This document shows positions 1 through 7,051 of a DNA stretch of 24,297 nucleotides, piece after piece. The notes under the pieces are model-generated. The model saw nothing but the letters and a program-made list of their open reading frames with translations. It was not told the origin of the DNA and did no database searches. Origin of the DNA: Streptosporangiaceae bacterium (GTDB taxonomy: Bacteria; Actinomycetota; Actinomycetes; Streptosporangiales; Streptosporangiaceae); NCBI GenBank assembly GCA_025934635.1, contig JAICWX010000114.1, forward strand, positions 1 through 24,297, in the 5' to 3' direction. The translations under genes and the position numbers were made by a program. The first letter of the stretch is position 1. Each line of letters starts with the position of its first letter.

Positions 1-1
1 G

Positions 2-130
2 ACGCCGCTATGCCGCCCCGGCGCGGCGTCATGCTGGCTGTCAGCCTGGAGCGGACTCGGAATGCTCGCCATCTACGCGGCCGTCGCCATGGTCCTGGGC
101 GCGCTGATCCTCGCCTGGCGAGATGCATAA
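2..130 (+). CDS. possible C-terminal tail of a membrane protein (partial at window edge)
   Basis: An open frame enters from the left edge and ends at a TAA at 128-130. Its last 22 residues, from the ATG at 62, form one hydrophobic stretch ending in the charged tail WRDA, as is common at the C-terminus of transporters or other multi-spanning proteins. The preceding 20 codons are not distinctive and the rest of the gene lies outside the window. The region just downstream is full of gene relics, so this could also be a decayed fragment. I do not recognise a family. Confidence 0.2.
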   Translation, partial: TPLCRPGAASCWLSAWSGLGMLAIYAAVAMVLGALILAWRDA

Positions 131-167
131 GCCGCAGGCAATGCTCCCGCCCCTGCGAAGGCTCCGC

Positions 168-477
168 GTGATCACCTATCGTGTCACTCTTGACGTCCCG
201 CTCCAACTCGTGATCAAGGTTTCCAGCCTTCTGAGGAAACGCCGAGAGGAACTCGGCACCAGGAACGGAGCCCGCGCCCTGACCTGCTGCCAGCAGGCCG
301 TCTTCATCCTCGCCTGGTTCCGCGAAGGCGCACCACCACGCCGGCCTCGTCCAGGTCCTCACCGGTCCCTACGGCATCCCGCTGTGGGTCTCCGCCGCGC
401 TGAGAAAGGTCCCGATCCTCGCCGACTCCGGCTCCGAAGGCGCTGGCGCCGGAGTCCTCGTGCCCGTGAAAAGAAGG
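168..477 (+). pseudogene. IS5-like transposase relic, internally deleted and frameshifted
   Basis: From a GTG at 168 the frame reads VITYRVTLDVP, and about 45 residues later ALTCCQQAVFILAWFREG. This matches, from memory, the N-terminus of a common actinobacterial IS5-type DDE transposase. The match then jumps to another frame at 331 with HHHAGLVQVLTGP and GIPLWVSAAL, then RKVPILADSGSEGAGAG and VLVPVKR, which resemble later transposase segments. The parts between, which would hold the first two acidic catalytic residues, are missing. The copy is therefore dead, with at least two internal deletions and one frame change. No terminal inverted repeats or target duplication could be recognised. Its right end abuts a broken MFS gene. 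Confidence 0.6.
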
Positions 478-478
478 C

Positions 479-1160
479 GCCGAGCGCAATCGTGCGCTCG
501 GTATCTACGGCGCCGTCACCGGGATATCAGCGTCGGCCGGCGGCCATCTGCTGGCTTGCCACGATGGCAACGTCGTTCATGGCGGCGGCGATCACGGGAG
601 CTAAGTTCATCGCGGTGGCAGGCGTGCGGCGCCTGTTCGTCGCGGGCTTCTCGCTTCTCGCGATCACCGCGCTGCTGCTGACGCGGGTTCCGGCCGGCGG
701 CTACTTCGCCACCGACCTGCTTCCGGCGCTGCTCCTGGCCGGCGTGGCCGGGGGACTGATCGCTCCGTCTGCACAGATCGGCGTCCTGTCCGGCGGCACG
801 CCCTCGATGTCGGGCCTGGCGTCCGGGCTCATCGAAACCATGCGCGAGGTCGGCGGCGCGGTTGGCGTGGCTGTCGTGTCGACTGTCCTCGTCACGCAGG
901 CCGGCACGATCGCCGGCAGTGGCCGCCCGGCGGGCCGCGCACTCACGGCGGTAACCGCCTTCCATGACGCGTATTGGGTGAAATTCGCCGCCGCGGCCCT
1001 TGGCGTGTTGACGGCCACGACGGCCTTCCCGCGGACGACCCGGAAGTCCGAGCCCGCGACGCCGGGCCCGTCCCGTGGCCCGGTCGATCCGGAACCTGCG
1101 GGACAGCCGGTCAGCCCGGCCACCGGCAGTCGGCCCGCAGTCAGGGTCGCTGCTGGCATA
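479..1160 (+). pseudogene. MFS (DHA2-type) drug-efflux transporter relic
   Basis: Two pieces of a 14-TM drug:H+ antiporter are visible in different frames. The first, from about 479, reads AERNRALGIYGAV and resembles the loop and helix in the N-terminal half. From 564 a second frame gives several hydrophobic helices, including the family-like segment SGLASGLIETMREVGGAVGVA, and a terminal helix before a basic tail. About 250 residues expected between the pieces are missing and the junction is frameshifted. The second frame runs on without a stop past the hairpin at 1166-1198, so the native stop is lost too. The right boundary given is approximate. The gene cannot encode a working transporter. 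Confidence 0.6.
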
Positions 1161-1165
1161 ACCGA

Positions 1166-1198
1166 CCCGGGGAAGGGCGGGTGGCGCCCTTCCCCGGG
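1166..1198. terminator. strong bidirectional hairpin
   Basis: A perfect 14-bp inverted repeat (cccggggaagggcg, 5-nt loop, then its exact complement) lies just beyond the end of the minus-strand gene at 1218 and the end of the plus-strand transporter relic. It lacks a U-tract on either strand, which is usual for GC-rich actinobacterial terminators. Confidence 0.7.
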
Positions 1199-1217
1199 CG
1201 GCTTCGGCGTAGTCGGG

Positions 1218-2147
1218 TCAGGCTGGGTCGGTAGCTTCAGGTTCGCCGTGGGCTGGCCCGGTGTGAGCTGGCCCGGTGGGAACCGGCTCTTCGGGAGCAG
1301 GTGCTGAATGGGTCCGTCCGGAGCGGCCGAAGATGCGCTCGGCCGCGCCGATCAGCTGGTCGGCCCGGTCTCGCGCCTGCTCGAACCGCTGCAGGACCTG
1401 CTCGACCCGGTCCTGCAGCCGGTCGGCCGGGTCCCGCTGCTCCGCCCGGTACGGGCCGGAGGGACCGTGCCGGTGCCCGCGCGGAGGCAGCGGAGGCCGG
1501 GGAGGCAGCGGCGGACGCGGTGGGCGGGCTGAGCGGGGCGGCTGGTGGTGCCGCTGGTAGCGGCCGGATTCGCCGTCAGTGAAATTGTCGGCCAGGCCGT
1601 CGGCTTCGCTGACGGCCTCCTCCGCCCAGTTGGCGGCTTCCTCGGCCCGGTCGGCAGCCTCTTCGGCCTGGTCGGCTTGCTGCTCGGCTAGTTCAGCGCG
1701 GCGGCGGGCCTGCCCGGCGGCGGTGCGTGCCTCCTCGGCCCGCCGCTCGGCCTGGGTGATGGTCTCCTCGTCACCCCATTCGTTGGTCAGCTCGGCCGCT
1801 TCCTGGATCAGGTCGGCGGCTTCCTCCGCCCGCTCGGCCGTCTCCCCGGCGTGCTCGGCCCGCTCGCGGGCCTGCCCGGCCAGGTCACGCGCGTGCTCGG
1901 CCAGCTGTCGCGCCTCGTCGGCCAGCTGTCGCGCCTCGTCGGCCTGCGCCAGGGCGCGGTCCGCGGCGTTGCTGTCATCCGCCTCGGCGGCCAGGCCGGC
2001 GTCGGCCATGCCGTCGCCCTCGTTGTCACGGAGCTCGTCTTCGGCGCCACGCTCGTCCTGTACCGCATGCCGGGCCACGCTGTACGGCTCGCCGGTCTCT
2101 GCCATGCGCTGGCGGGTGGCGGTCTTCCTGGCCTTGTCCTCAGTCAT
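1218..2147 (-). CDS. Ala/Glu-rich coiled-coil protein of unknown function
   Basis: A 309-residue acidic protein with no signal peptide or membrane segment. Residues about 5-28 contain ATRQRMAETGEPYSVARH, a short motif I recall at the start of various actinobacterial proteins of unknown role. Residues about 60-190 are almost pure A/E/R/Q/D with heptad-like spacing (repeats such as EARQLADEARQLAEHA), predicting a long coiled coil. Residues about 200-235 are Pro/Arg/His rich (PPRPPLPPRPPLPPRG), then comes a second helical segment (about 238-275) and a Pro-rich tail with TGPAHTGPAHGEP. A good ribosome site (gggaag) precedes the ATG. It stands alone between two terminator hairpins. The architecture suggests a scaffold or surface-associated structural protein, but no function can be assigned. 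Codon bias supports real coding. Confidence 0.75.
   Translation of the reverse strand: MTEDKARKTATRQRMAETGEPYSVARHAVQDERGAEDELRDNEGDGMADAGLAAEADDSNAADRALAQADEARQLADEARQLAEHARDLAGQARERAEHAGETAERAEEAADLIQEAAELTNEWGDEETITQAERRAEEARTAAGQARRRAELAEQQADQAEEAADRAEEAANWAEEAVSEADGLADNFTDGESGRYQRHHQPPRSARPPRPPLPPRPPLPPRGHRHGPSGPYRAEQRDPADRLQDRVEQVLQRFEQARDRADQLIGAAERIFGRSGRTHSAPAPEEPVPTGPAHTGPAHGEPEATDPA
1900..1941. repeat. 21-bp exact tandem duplication inside the coiled-coil gene
   Basis: The 21-bp unit at 1900-1920 is repeated exactly at 1921-1941. It encodes the duplicated heptad DEARQLA on the minus strand, which shows directly how the coiled coil has grown by unit duplication. Confidence 0.85.
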
Positions 2148-2201
2148 GATCGGTTCTTCCCTGGCGAGGCGGCCCGCGTCTGCTCGCCATGGTGAACGGC
2201 C

Positions 2202-2227
2202 CTGCTATGACTAGCACTGCCATGACT
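2202..2227 (-). promoter_or_regulatory. 11-bp direct repeat upstream of the coiled-coil gene
   Basis: CTGCTATGACT (2202-2212) and CTGCCATGACT (2217-2227) are direct repeats with one mismatch and a 15-bp period. They lie 55-80 bp upstream of the minus-strand ATG at 2147, where a promoter or operator is expected. No clear -10/-35 pair was found, so a regulatory role is inference. Confidence 0.35.
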
Positions 2228-2356
2228 GGTGAGAGCACCCGAGTCGCAGACCCTTGTCCTCGTTGCCGACGGCGGCGCGGGCCGGTCGCTGGCTCGGAAG
2301 CGGGCAGGTGGTGCACTGCCACTACGGCCAGGGTACATCAAGATATAACGCTTGCA

Positions 2357-2398
2357 AGTGCGGCTTCCCCCCGTCTTCCGCCGGGGGAAAACCGCACC
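2357..2398 (-). terminator. terminator hairpin after the amidohydrolase operon
   Basis: The arms aagtgcggcttcccccc and gggggaaaaccgcacct pair almost completely, with one bulge, around a loop of about 8-10 nt. The hairpin lies 13 nt past the stop of the minus-strand amidohydrolase gene. It separates that operon from the coiled-coil gene further downstream. Confidence 0.7.
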
Positions 2399-2410
2399 TG
2401 ATAAGGGCGG

Positions 2411-3715
2411 TCAGGGGCGCTGCTGGACGGCGGCCTGGGTGCTGCTGGTGATCAGCTCGTCCTGGTCCGGCGGCGGGGCAGGCTCGTCGCCGGGCTCCTT
2501 GTGGAAGCGCCCGTCCTTCATGATGTAGAGCAGCTTGTCGTGGTCTTGCAAGATGGTGATGTCGTCCAGCGGGTCGCCGTCGACCAGGATCATGTCAGCG
2601 AGATAGCCGGGCTGGACCTTACCGAGCTCGTCCGGGCGCAGCATGATCTGCCCGCCCCACGCGGTCGCCGAGATGATCGCCTCCATCGGCGTGAAGCCGA
2701 GCCGCTCGACGAAATGCTGCAGGTCGCGGGCGTAGGTGCCGTGCGGGGTCCAGGCGAAGCCGTAGTCGCCGCCCGGCAGCACCCTGATGCCGCGGCGGTG
2801 CATCTCGCGCAGCCCGGCCTCGGCCATCTCCAGCTCTTTCTTGTACCCGACGGCCTCGGCGGCCTCCTGCGGGAACCCGAACGCCTCGGCCTCGTACAGG
2901 GTGGCGATGAGCCAGTTGATGCCGGGGGCGACGAACACCCAGTCCTTGTTGGCCTCGAGCATGTCCATGCCCTCGGCGTCGGTGAAGCTGGCGTGGTAGA
3001 TGACGTCGACGTGGTTGCGGACGCACATCTTGACGGATTCGGCGCTGCGGGCGTGGGCGCAGACGCGCTTGCCGCGGCGGTGTGCCTCGGTGACGGCGGC
3101 GGCGCATTCCTCGTCGGAGAAGTAGGTGTCCTCGGCGCGCTGGGTGCCGGTGATCTCCTCGCCGGTCATGGACAGCTTGATCTGGTCCACGCCGATGTCG
3201 ACCAGCTCGCGGACGGCCTTGCGCATGCCCTCGGGGCCGTCGGCGAACTTGGTGATCGACTTGATCAGGGCGCCTCCGGTGACGGCGATCTCAGGGCCGT
3301 TCGCGAGATAGCGGGGGCCGGGGATGCGGCCCGCGTTGATGGCGTCGCGGCAGACCACGTCGAGGCGTTCCTTGGCCGAGGCGGCGCCCAGGCACATGGT
3401 GTAGCCGGAGTCGATGTAGGTGCGGGCGGACTCGATGCAGAACAGCAGGTGCTCCTCGACCGGCATGGTGCCGAGCCCGTCGAGGTCCGCGCTGTTGTTC
3501 CAGCTGAAGTGAGTGTGGGCGTCGCACAGCCCGGACATCAGGGTACGGCCGCGGCCGTCGATGACCCGGGACCCCGCGGTGGCGGCGAGATCGACGGCGC
3601 CGACTGCGGCGATCCGGTCGTTCTCGACCAGGACGTCACCGGGGTAGGGACCGGCGCCGGTGGAGTCGAGGATGGACACATTGCGGAACAGGGTCTTCGT
3701 GGGCTGGACTGGCAT
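2411..3715 (-). CDS. metal-dependent amidohydrolase
   Basis: A 434-residue amidohydrolase-superfamily enzyme, resembling the imidazolonepropionase/prolidase-like group. The TIM-barrel metal ligands are visible: HxH at 67/69 in GLCDAHTHF, a probable carboxylated Lys180 in DQIKLSMTGE, His221 (CAHARS), His241 (IYHASFTD) and Asp317 (LPGGDYGF). The N-terminal beta-sandwich segment (LFRNVSILDSTG) and its C-terminal return (GYLADMILVDGDPLDDI) are present, so it is full length. It would hydrolyse a C-N bond in a cyclic or acyl amide; the substrate cannot be told. It is the last gene of a minus-strand operon with an alpha/beta hydrolase and an FAH-family enzyme, which suggests successive ring or side-chain hydrolysis steps. 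The start is supported by gggag about 7 nt upstream. Confidence 0.85.
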   Translation of the reverse strand: MPVQPTKTLFRNVSILDSTGAGPYPGDVLVENDRIAAVGAVDLAATAGSRVIDGRGRTLMSGLCDAHTHFSWNNSADLDGLGTMPVEEHLLFCIESARTYIDSGYTMCLGAASAKERLDVVCRDAINAGRIPGPRYLANGPEIAVTGGALIKSITKFADGPEGMRKAVRELVDIGVDQIKLSMTGEEITGTQRAEDTYFSDEECAAAVTEAHRRGKRVCAHARSAESVKMCVRNHVDVIYHASFTDAEGMDMLEANKDWVFVAPGINWLIATLYEAEAFGFPQEAAEAVGYKKELEMAEAGLREMHRRGIRVLPGGDYGFAWTPHGTYARDLQHFVERLGFTPMEAIISATAWGGQIMLRPDELGKVQPGYLADMILVDGDPLDDITILQDHDKLLYIMKDGRFHKEPGDEPAPPPDQDELITSSTQAAVQQRP

Positions 3716-3754
3716 GGTGGCTCCCGTGATCTGGCCGGCGGGCCGGGTGGGCGG

Positions 3755-4525
3755 CTAGAGGAATTTGAGCAGGTGATCGGTGACCTCGCGGGCGGCTTCC
3801 AGCGCGGTCCAGTGACCGATGCCGTCGATGATCGCGACGGTGGCCGATCCGTGGGCCTGCGCGAGCGCCTGGCTGACCTCGGGCGGGCCGGTCTTGTCGT
3901 CGCTGCCGGTGATCAGCAGCAGGGGCAGGCCCGGGGCGATGGGCCCGGGGTCGGCCGCCCCGGCCAGCGCCTCGCAGTTCCGGGCGTAGCCTTCGGGATC
4001 CTGGCGCATGATCAGCTCGCGGACGAACGCGGCGACCTCGGGCTTGTCGCGGCGCGTGGCCTCCGACAGGGCGTTGGCGACGACGCCCGGGGCGACCGCG
4101 GCGGTCCCGTCTTTGCGCAGGGTCGCGGCCCGGTCCCGCTGGGCCTGACGGGCCGCGTCGGCCGGCTCGGCGACCGCGCCGAGCAGCGCGAGCCTGGACA
4201 CCTGGCCGGGGTGGCGGCTGGCCAGCGTGCGGGTTACCAGCGTGCCCATCGAATGGCCCACGACGGCCGCGGGGCCGGCACCGAGCTGGTCGAGCAGGAC
4301 GGCGAGGTCGTCGGCATGCGATCCGATGCTGATGCCGTCCGCGACGGGGGAGCGGCCGGCGCCGGCGCTGTCGACCCGGATCACCCGGAACCGTTCAGCG
4401 AGGGCCTGCGCCTGGACCTGGTAGAAGTTCGAGGTGCCGCCCAGTCCGTGCACCATCAGGACCGGCGGCCCGTCACCGTCGATCTCGACGGCGAGTTCCC
4501 GGGGGGTGCTGCCGTTGATCTGCAT
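3755..4525 (-). CDS. alpha/beta-fold hydrolase
   Basis: A 256-residue single-domain alpha/beta hydrolase. The oxyanion motif HGLGG sits at residues 26-30, the nucleophile elbow GHSMG places Ser92, the acid is Asp209 or Asp210 (ITGSDD), and the catalytic His238 is in GIGHW. Length and order fit the esterase / 3-oxoadipate enol-lactonase-like and C-C hydrolase (MhpC-like) groups. Sequence alone does not decide between ester, lactone and carbon-carbon cleavage. There is no signal peptide, so it is cytoplasmic. The site ggaaagg precedes the ATG. It lies between the FAH-family gene and the amidohydrolase, with gaps of 56 and 39 bp, and is probably co-transcribed under the TTGGT-repeat promoter. 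Confidence 0.85.
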   Translation of the reverse strand: MQINGSTPRELAVEIDGDGPPVLMVHGLGGTSNFYQVQAQALAERFRVIRVDSAGAGRSPVADGISIGSHADDLAVLLDQLGAGPAAVVGHSMGTLVTRTLASRHPGQVSRLALLGAVAEPADAARQAQRDRAATLRKDGTAAVAPGVVANALSEATRRDKPEVAAFVRELIMRQDPEGYARNCEALAGAADPGPIAPGLPLLLITGSDDKTGPPEVSQALAQAHGSATVAIIDGIGHWTALEAAREVTDHLLKFL

Positions 4526-4581
4526 GTCTTTTCCTTTCCGGCCAGCGCCGTGGCCGTGTTAGCTGCTGCGGGCCCGGCTGG

Positions 4582-5460
4582 TCAGGCGATGCGGTTGCGC
4601 AGGGTGCCGAGCCGGGTGATCGAGACCTCCACCACGTCGCCGGAGGCCAGGAACCGGGGCGGGTCGAAGCCGATGCCGACGCCGGCCGGGGTCCCGGTGG
4701 CGATGACGTCGCCCGGCAGCAAGGTGATGCCCGCGGAGATCGTCTCGATGAGCGCGGGGATGTCGAAGATCAGGTCCTTGACCGGGGCGAGCTGGCGCCG
4801 CTCGCCGTTGACGAGCGTTTCCACCTCCAGCGTCTGCACGTCGCCGGCCTCATCCGCGCTGACCGCGTACGGGCCCATCGGGCAGTGCGTGTCCAGCGAC
4901 TTGCCGAGGAACCACTGCTTGTGGTCACGCTGCAGGTCGCGGGCCGTGACGTCGTTGACGACGGTGTACCCCCACACGTGCGCGTAGGCGTCGCCGCGGG
5001 CGATCCCCCGCCCGCCGCGGCCGATGATGACGCCCAGCTCGCCCTCGTAGTCCAGCTCGCTGGTCACCCCGCGGTGCGGGTCCACGTCGTCGTAAGGGCC
5101 GGTCACGGCGGTGGTGGCCTTGGTGAAAACGACCGGCTTGCCCGGAATTTCTTCCGAACGGGTGGGCGAGTCGTAGCCGCTCCGCCCGAACTCGCGGGCG
5201 TGGTCACGGTAGTTCTTGCCCACGCAGAAGACATTGCGGGCCGGCCGCAGCGGCGGCCGCAGCGTCACCGAGTCCAGCGACCGTCCCGCCAGGCTCGCCA
5301 GGCCCGCGCCGAGCAGGGCCCGGCTGTCGTCCCAGTGTCCGATGACCTCGGTCAGGTCCGTGCTGCCGAGCAGGTCCGTCACATCGCGGACGGTGCCCTG
5401 CTCGGCGTCGACGACGCCGAGCCGGTCGGCGGAGCCCGCGGCGAACGTAGCTAGTTTCAT
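4582..5460 (-). CDS. fumarylacetoacetate hydrolase (FAH) family protein
   Basis: A 292-residue FAH-family enzyme. Landmarks are VGKNYRDHAREFG, KPVVFTKATTAVTGP, the metal-binding DYEGELGVIIG (two Glu), GYTVVNDVTARDLQ (Asp), KSLDTHCPMGP, and the C-terminal LLPGDVIATGTPAGVG. The family includes 2-keto-4-pentenoate hydratases, 2-hydroxyhepta-diene-dioate isomerases, acylpyruvases and ring-cleavage product hydrolases acting late in aromatic catabolism. I chose the ATG at 5460 (MKLATFA), the usual family start. A TTG at 5481 would add seven residues but lies inside the repeat operator. No clear Shine-Dalgarno sequence precedes either start. It is first in the operon and diverges from the GntR regulator gene. 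Confidence 0.85.
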   Translation of the reverse strand: MKLATFAAGSADRLGVVDAEQGTVRDVTDLLGSTDLTEVIGHWDDSRALLGAGLASLAGRSLDSVTLRPPLRPARNVFCVGKNYRDHAREFGRSGYDSPTRSEEIPGKPVVFTKATTAVTGPYDDVDPHRGVTSELDYEGELGVIIGRGGRGIARGDAYAHVWGYTVVNDVTARDLQRDHKQWFLGKSLDTHCPMGPYAVSADEAGDVQTLEVETLVNGERRQLAPVKDLIFDIPALIETISAGITLLPGDVIATGTPAGVGIGFDPPRFLASGDVVEVSITRLGTLRNRIA

Positions 5461-5465
5461 CGTCG

Positions 5466-5495
5466 AACCAATCTGGACCAATATGATCCATTATG
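5466..5495 (-). promoter_or_regulatory. operator repeats and -10 box of the FAH operon
   Basis: Reading the minus strand, CATAAT (5495-5490, a good -10) is followed by ATGGAT (5491-5486), TTGGTC (5481-5476) and TTGGTT (5471-5466), stepping exactly 10 bp. The last two match the repeats in front of the divergent GntR gene. Their place downstream of the -10, running to the start codon, fits a repressor roadblock. Binding by the neighbouring GntR protein is inference. Confidence 0.6.
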
Positions 5496-5581
5496 TTTCG
5501 GGTAAGTAACGACCCTAAGGCTCTGTTCCTTGCATGTCCAGACCTGCCCGTAGAGCGGCAGCTCAGTACCGCCATCAAATT

Positions 5582-5612
5582 TATTATTGGTCTTAATTGG
5601 TCTTTCTTGGTA
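5582..5612 (+). promoter_or_regulatory. operator repeats and -10 box of the GntR gene
   Basis: TATTAT (5582-5587) runs into TTGGTC (5587-5592), TTGGTC (5597-5602) and TTGGTA (5607-5612), at an exact 10-bp period so all lie on one face of the helix. The GTG start is at 5623. The layout mirrors the minus-strand site at 5466-5495 and suggests autoregulation together with control of the FAH operon. Confidence 0.6.
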
Positions 5613-5622
5613 ACGTGCCCGT

Positions 5623-6285
5623 GTGAAGACCGTCGAGCAGGCGCTGCGGGCGCTGCTGGCAGAGCAGACCGCCAACGGCACCCTGGGGCCGGGCGGGAAG
5701 CTGCCGACCGAGCGCGATCTCGCGGCGCGCCTGCCCGCCCCGCGCAGCGCGGTGCGCCGCGCGCTGGACAGCCTGGAACGTGACGGCCTGATCGTCCGCC
5801 ACGTCGGCCGCGGCACGTTCCTGACCGAGACCGCGGACCATCACCTCAGCGGTGCCCCGCCGGACACCAGCCCGGCCGAGATCATGCAGGTCCGCCTCAC
5901 CATCGAGCCGCCCATCGCCGCGCTCGCCGCCCGCTCCGCGAACCAGGCCGACCTGGACCGCATCACCGCCTGCCTGCAGGCCGGCGGACGCTGCGACAGC
6001 TTCGAGACCTTCGAGGCCCAGGACTCCAGGCTGCACCGCGCGATCGCCCAGGCCGCGCACAACGGCCTGCTGATAGCCATGTTCGACGTCATGAGCACCG
6101 CCCGTGCCCTGCCGGTCTGGGGCAGCCTCAAGCGCCGGACCTCCACCCCGGAACGGCGCCAGGGCTACCAGCACGGTCACGCCCTCATCGTGACCGCGCT
6201 CGCCGACCGCGACCCGGCCGGCGCCGAGGCCGCCATGCGCGCCCACCTGCGGGACGTATCCGACAACATGCTCGGCCACCATTAA
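5623..6285 (+). CDS. GntR-family (FadR subfamily) transcriptional regulator
   Basis: A 220-residue regulator. Residues about 1-70 form the winged helix-turn-helix (KLPTERDLAARL, RSAVRRALDSLERDGLIVRHVGRGTFL). Residues about 82-210 form an all-helical FCD ligand-binding domain with the usual metal-type residues: Asp in AQDSRLHRAIAQAAHN, and His in HGHALIV and MRAHL. FadR-type proteins generally act as dimeric repressors released by an organic acid. It is divergent from the FAH/hydrolase/amidohydrolase operon, and matching 10-bp-spaced TTGGT repeats sit before both genes, so it is the likely local regulator, with a carboxylate from that pathway as inducer. The GTG start gives the standard N-terminus MKTVEQALRALL; no strong ribosome site precedes it. 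Confidence 0.9.
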   Translation: MKTVEQALRALLAEQTANGTLGPGGKLPTERDLAARLPAPRSAVRRALDSLERDGLIVRHVGRGTFLTETADHHLSGAPPDTSPAEIMQVRLTIEPPIAALAARSANQADLDRITACLQAGGRCDSFETFEAQDSRLHRAIAQAAHNGLLIAMFDVMSTARALPVWGSLKRRTSTPERRQGYQHGHALIVTALADRDPAGAEAAMRAHLRDVSDNMLGHH

Positions 6286-6321
6286 CCGGGCCAGGCCGTG
6301 AACCGCGATGTTCCGGAAAAC

Positions 6322-6350
6322 TGATCCGGACCCGGGCGGCGTGACGTACT
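6322..6350 (+). promoter_or_regulatory. predicted ECF-type promoter of the sigma factor gene
   Basis: TGATCCG, 12 nt, then GTGACGTACTC. Read as -35 TGATCC and -10 CGTACT the spacing is 17 nt, suitable for an ECF sigma factor. The same elements with the same spacing recur at 7924-7952. The start codon at 6389 would leave a leader of about 30 nt containing ggaagg. This is the expected sign of autoregulation by the ECF factor it precedes. Confidence 0.65.
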
Positions 6351-6388
6351 CCTACCGGTAAGCGGCAGTCCCCGCGACGGAAGGCACG

Positions 6389-7051
6389 GTGATCGTCACG
6401 CCGTCTCAGCTCCGCCTGGACGCCCGGCCCGCGGCCCCGGCGATAAGTGAGTATTGCCTGCCTGCCGTCAGTCGCGCTAGCGTCCGGGGAGTGGGGGGGA
6501 CGGACGCCGTCCTGGCCGCGCGCCTCGCGGCCGGAGATGATCACGCCTTGGCCGAAGTGTTCGACGCCCTGGCGCACAGCGTGTACGGCAGCGCAGTGCG
6601 CGTCCTGGGAGACAACAGCGCCGCCCAGGACGTTGTCCAGGATGTGTTCGTCGAGCTGTGGACTCACCCCGGCCGCTACGATCCCGCGGCCGGGACGCTG
6701 CGCACCTACCTCACCGTGCTGGCCCGGCATCGCGCCGTGGACGTGCTCCGCAGTGAACTCCGCCGCATCGCGCGCCAGGAGCGCTCCTCCCGGCTGACGC
6801 CCGCGCCGCCGCCCGCCGGGGCCGGCGACGAGGTGATCGCGGCCGAGACCGCCAGCCTGGTCCGGGCCGCCGTCCAGCTGCTGCCCGCCAGCCAGCGCCA
6901 GGTCGTCGAGCTGGCCTACTTCAAGGGGCTGACCTGCCGCGAGGTCGCACACGCGGCCGGCATCCCGGAAGGCACCGCCAAATCACGGCTCCGGCTGGCC
7001 ATGGCCAAGCTGGAAGAAATGCTGGACCGCCAGTTGCTGGAGTCATCATGA
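6389..7051 (+). CDS. ECF RNA polymerase sigma factor (SigK/SigL-like)
   Basis: A 220-residue extracytoplasmic-function sigma factor. The sigma-2 region is visible in GDDHALAEVFDALAHSVYG and AAQDVVQDVFVELW, with RTYLTVLARHRAVDVLRSE for -10 recognition. Sigma-4 follows with LLPASQRQVVELAYFKGLTCREVAHAAGI and GTAKSRLRLAMAKL. The first 30 or so residues are weakly conserved. The GTG at 6389 has ggaagg about 5 nt upstream; a GTG near 6495 is an alternative start. Its stop overlaps the start of the next gene in ATGA, so the two are translationally coupled. That partner is not a classical zinc-finger or RskA-type anti-sigma but a mycothiol-enzyme-fold protein. A promoter of matching design lies upstream of this gene and of the operon at 8005. 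Confidence 0.92.
   Translation: MIVTPSQLRLDARPAAPAISEYCLPAVSRASVRGVGGTDAVLAARLAAGDDHALAEVFDALAHSVYGSAVRVLGDNSAAQDVVQDVFVELWTHPGRYDPAAGTLRTYLTVLARHRAVDVLRSELRRIARQERSSRLTPAPPPAGAGDEVIAAETASLVRAAVQLLPASQRQVVELAYFKGLTCREVAHAAGIPEGTAKSRLRLAMAKLEEMLDRQLLESS

Noticed and set aside
2189..2451. Small plus-strand frames with a CPRC motif in the gap before the amidohydrolase terminator
   Set aside because: No ribosome site, no family resemblance, and they run through a terminator hairpin into antisense of a supported gene.
2501..4987. 828-residue open frame on the plus strand
   Set aside because: It lies antisense to the amidohydrolase, hydrolase and FAH genes, whose motifs are unmistakable. Long antisense frames are expected from strong GC third-position bias, and its sequence is low-complexity V/G/D/A.
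5458..5481. TTG at 5481 as the FAH-family start
   Set aside because: It would place the start inside a TTGGTC repeat and add seven residues not typical of the family; MKLATFA at 5460 is the usual N-terminus.
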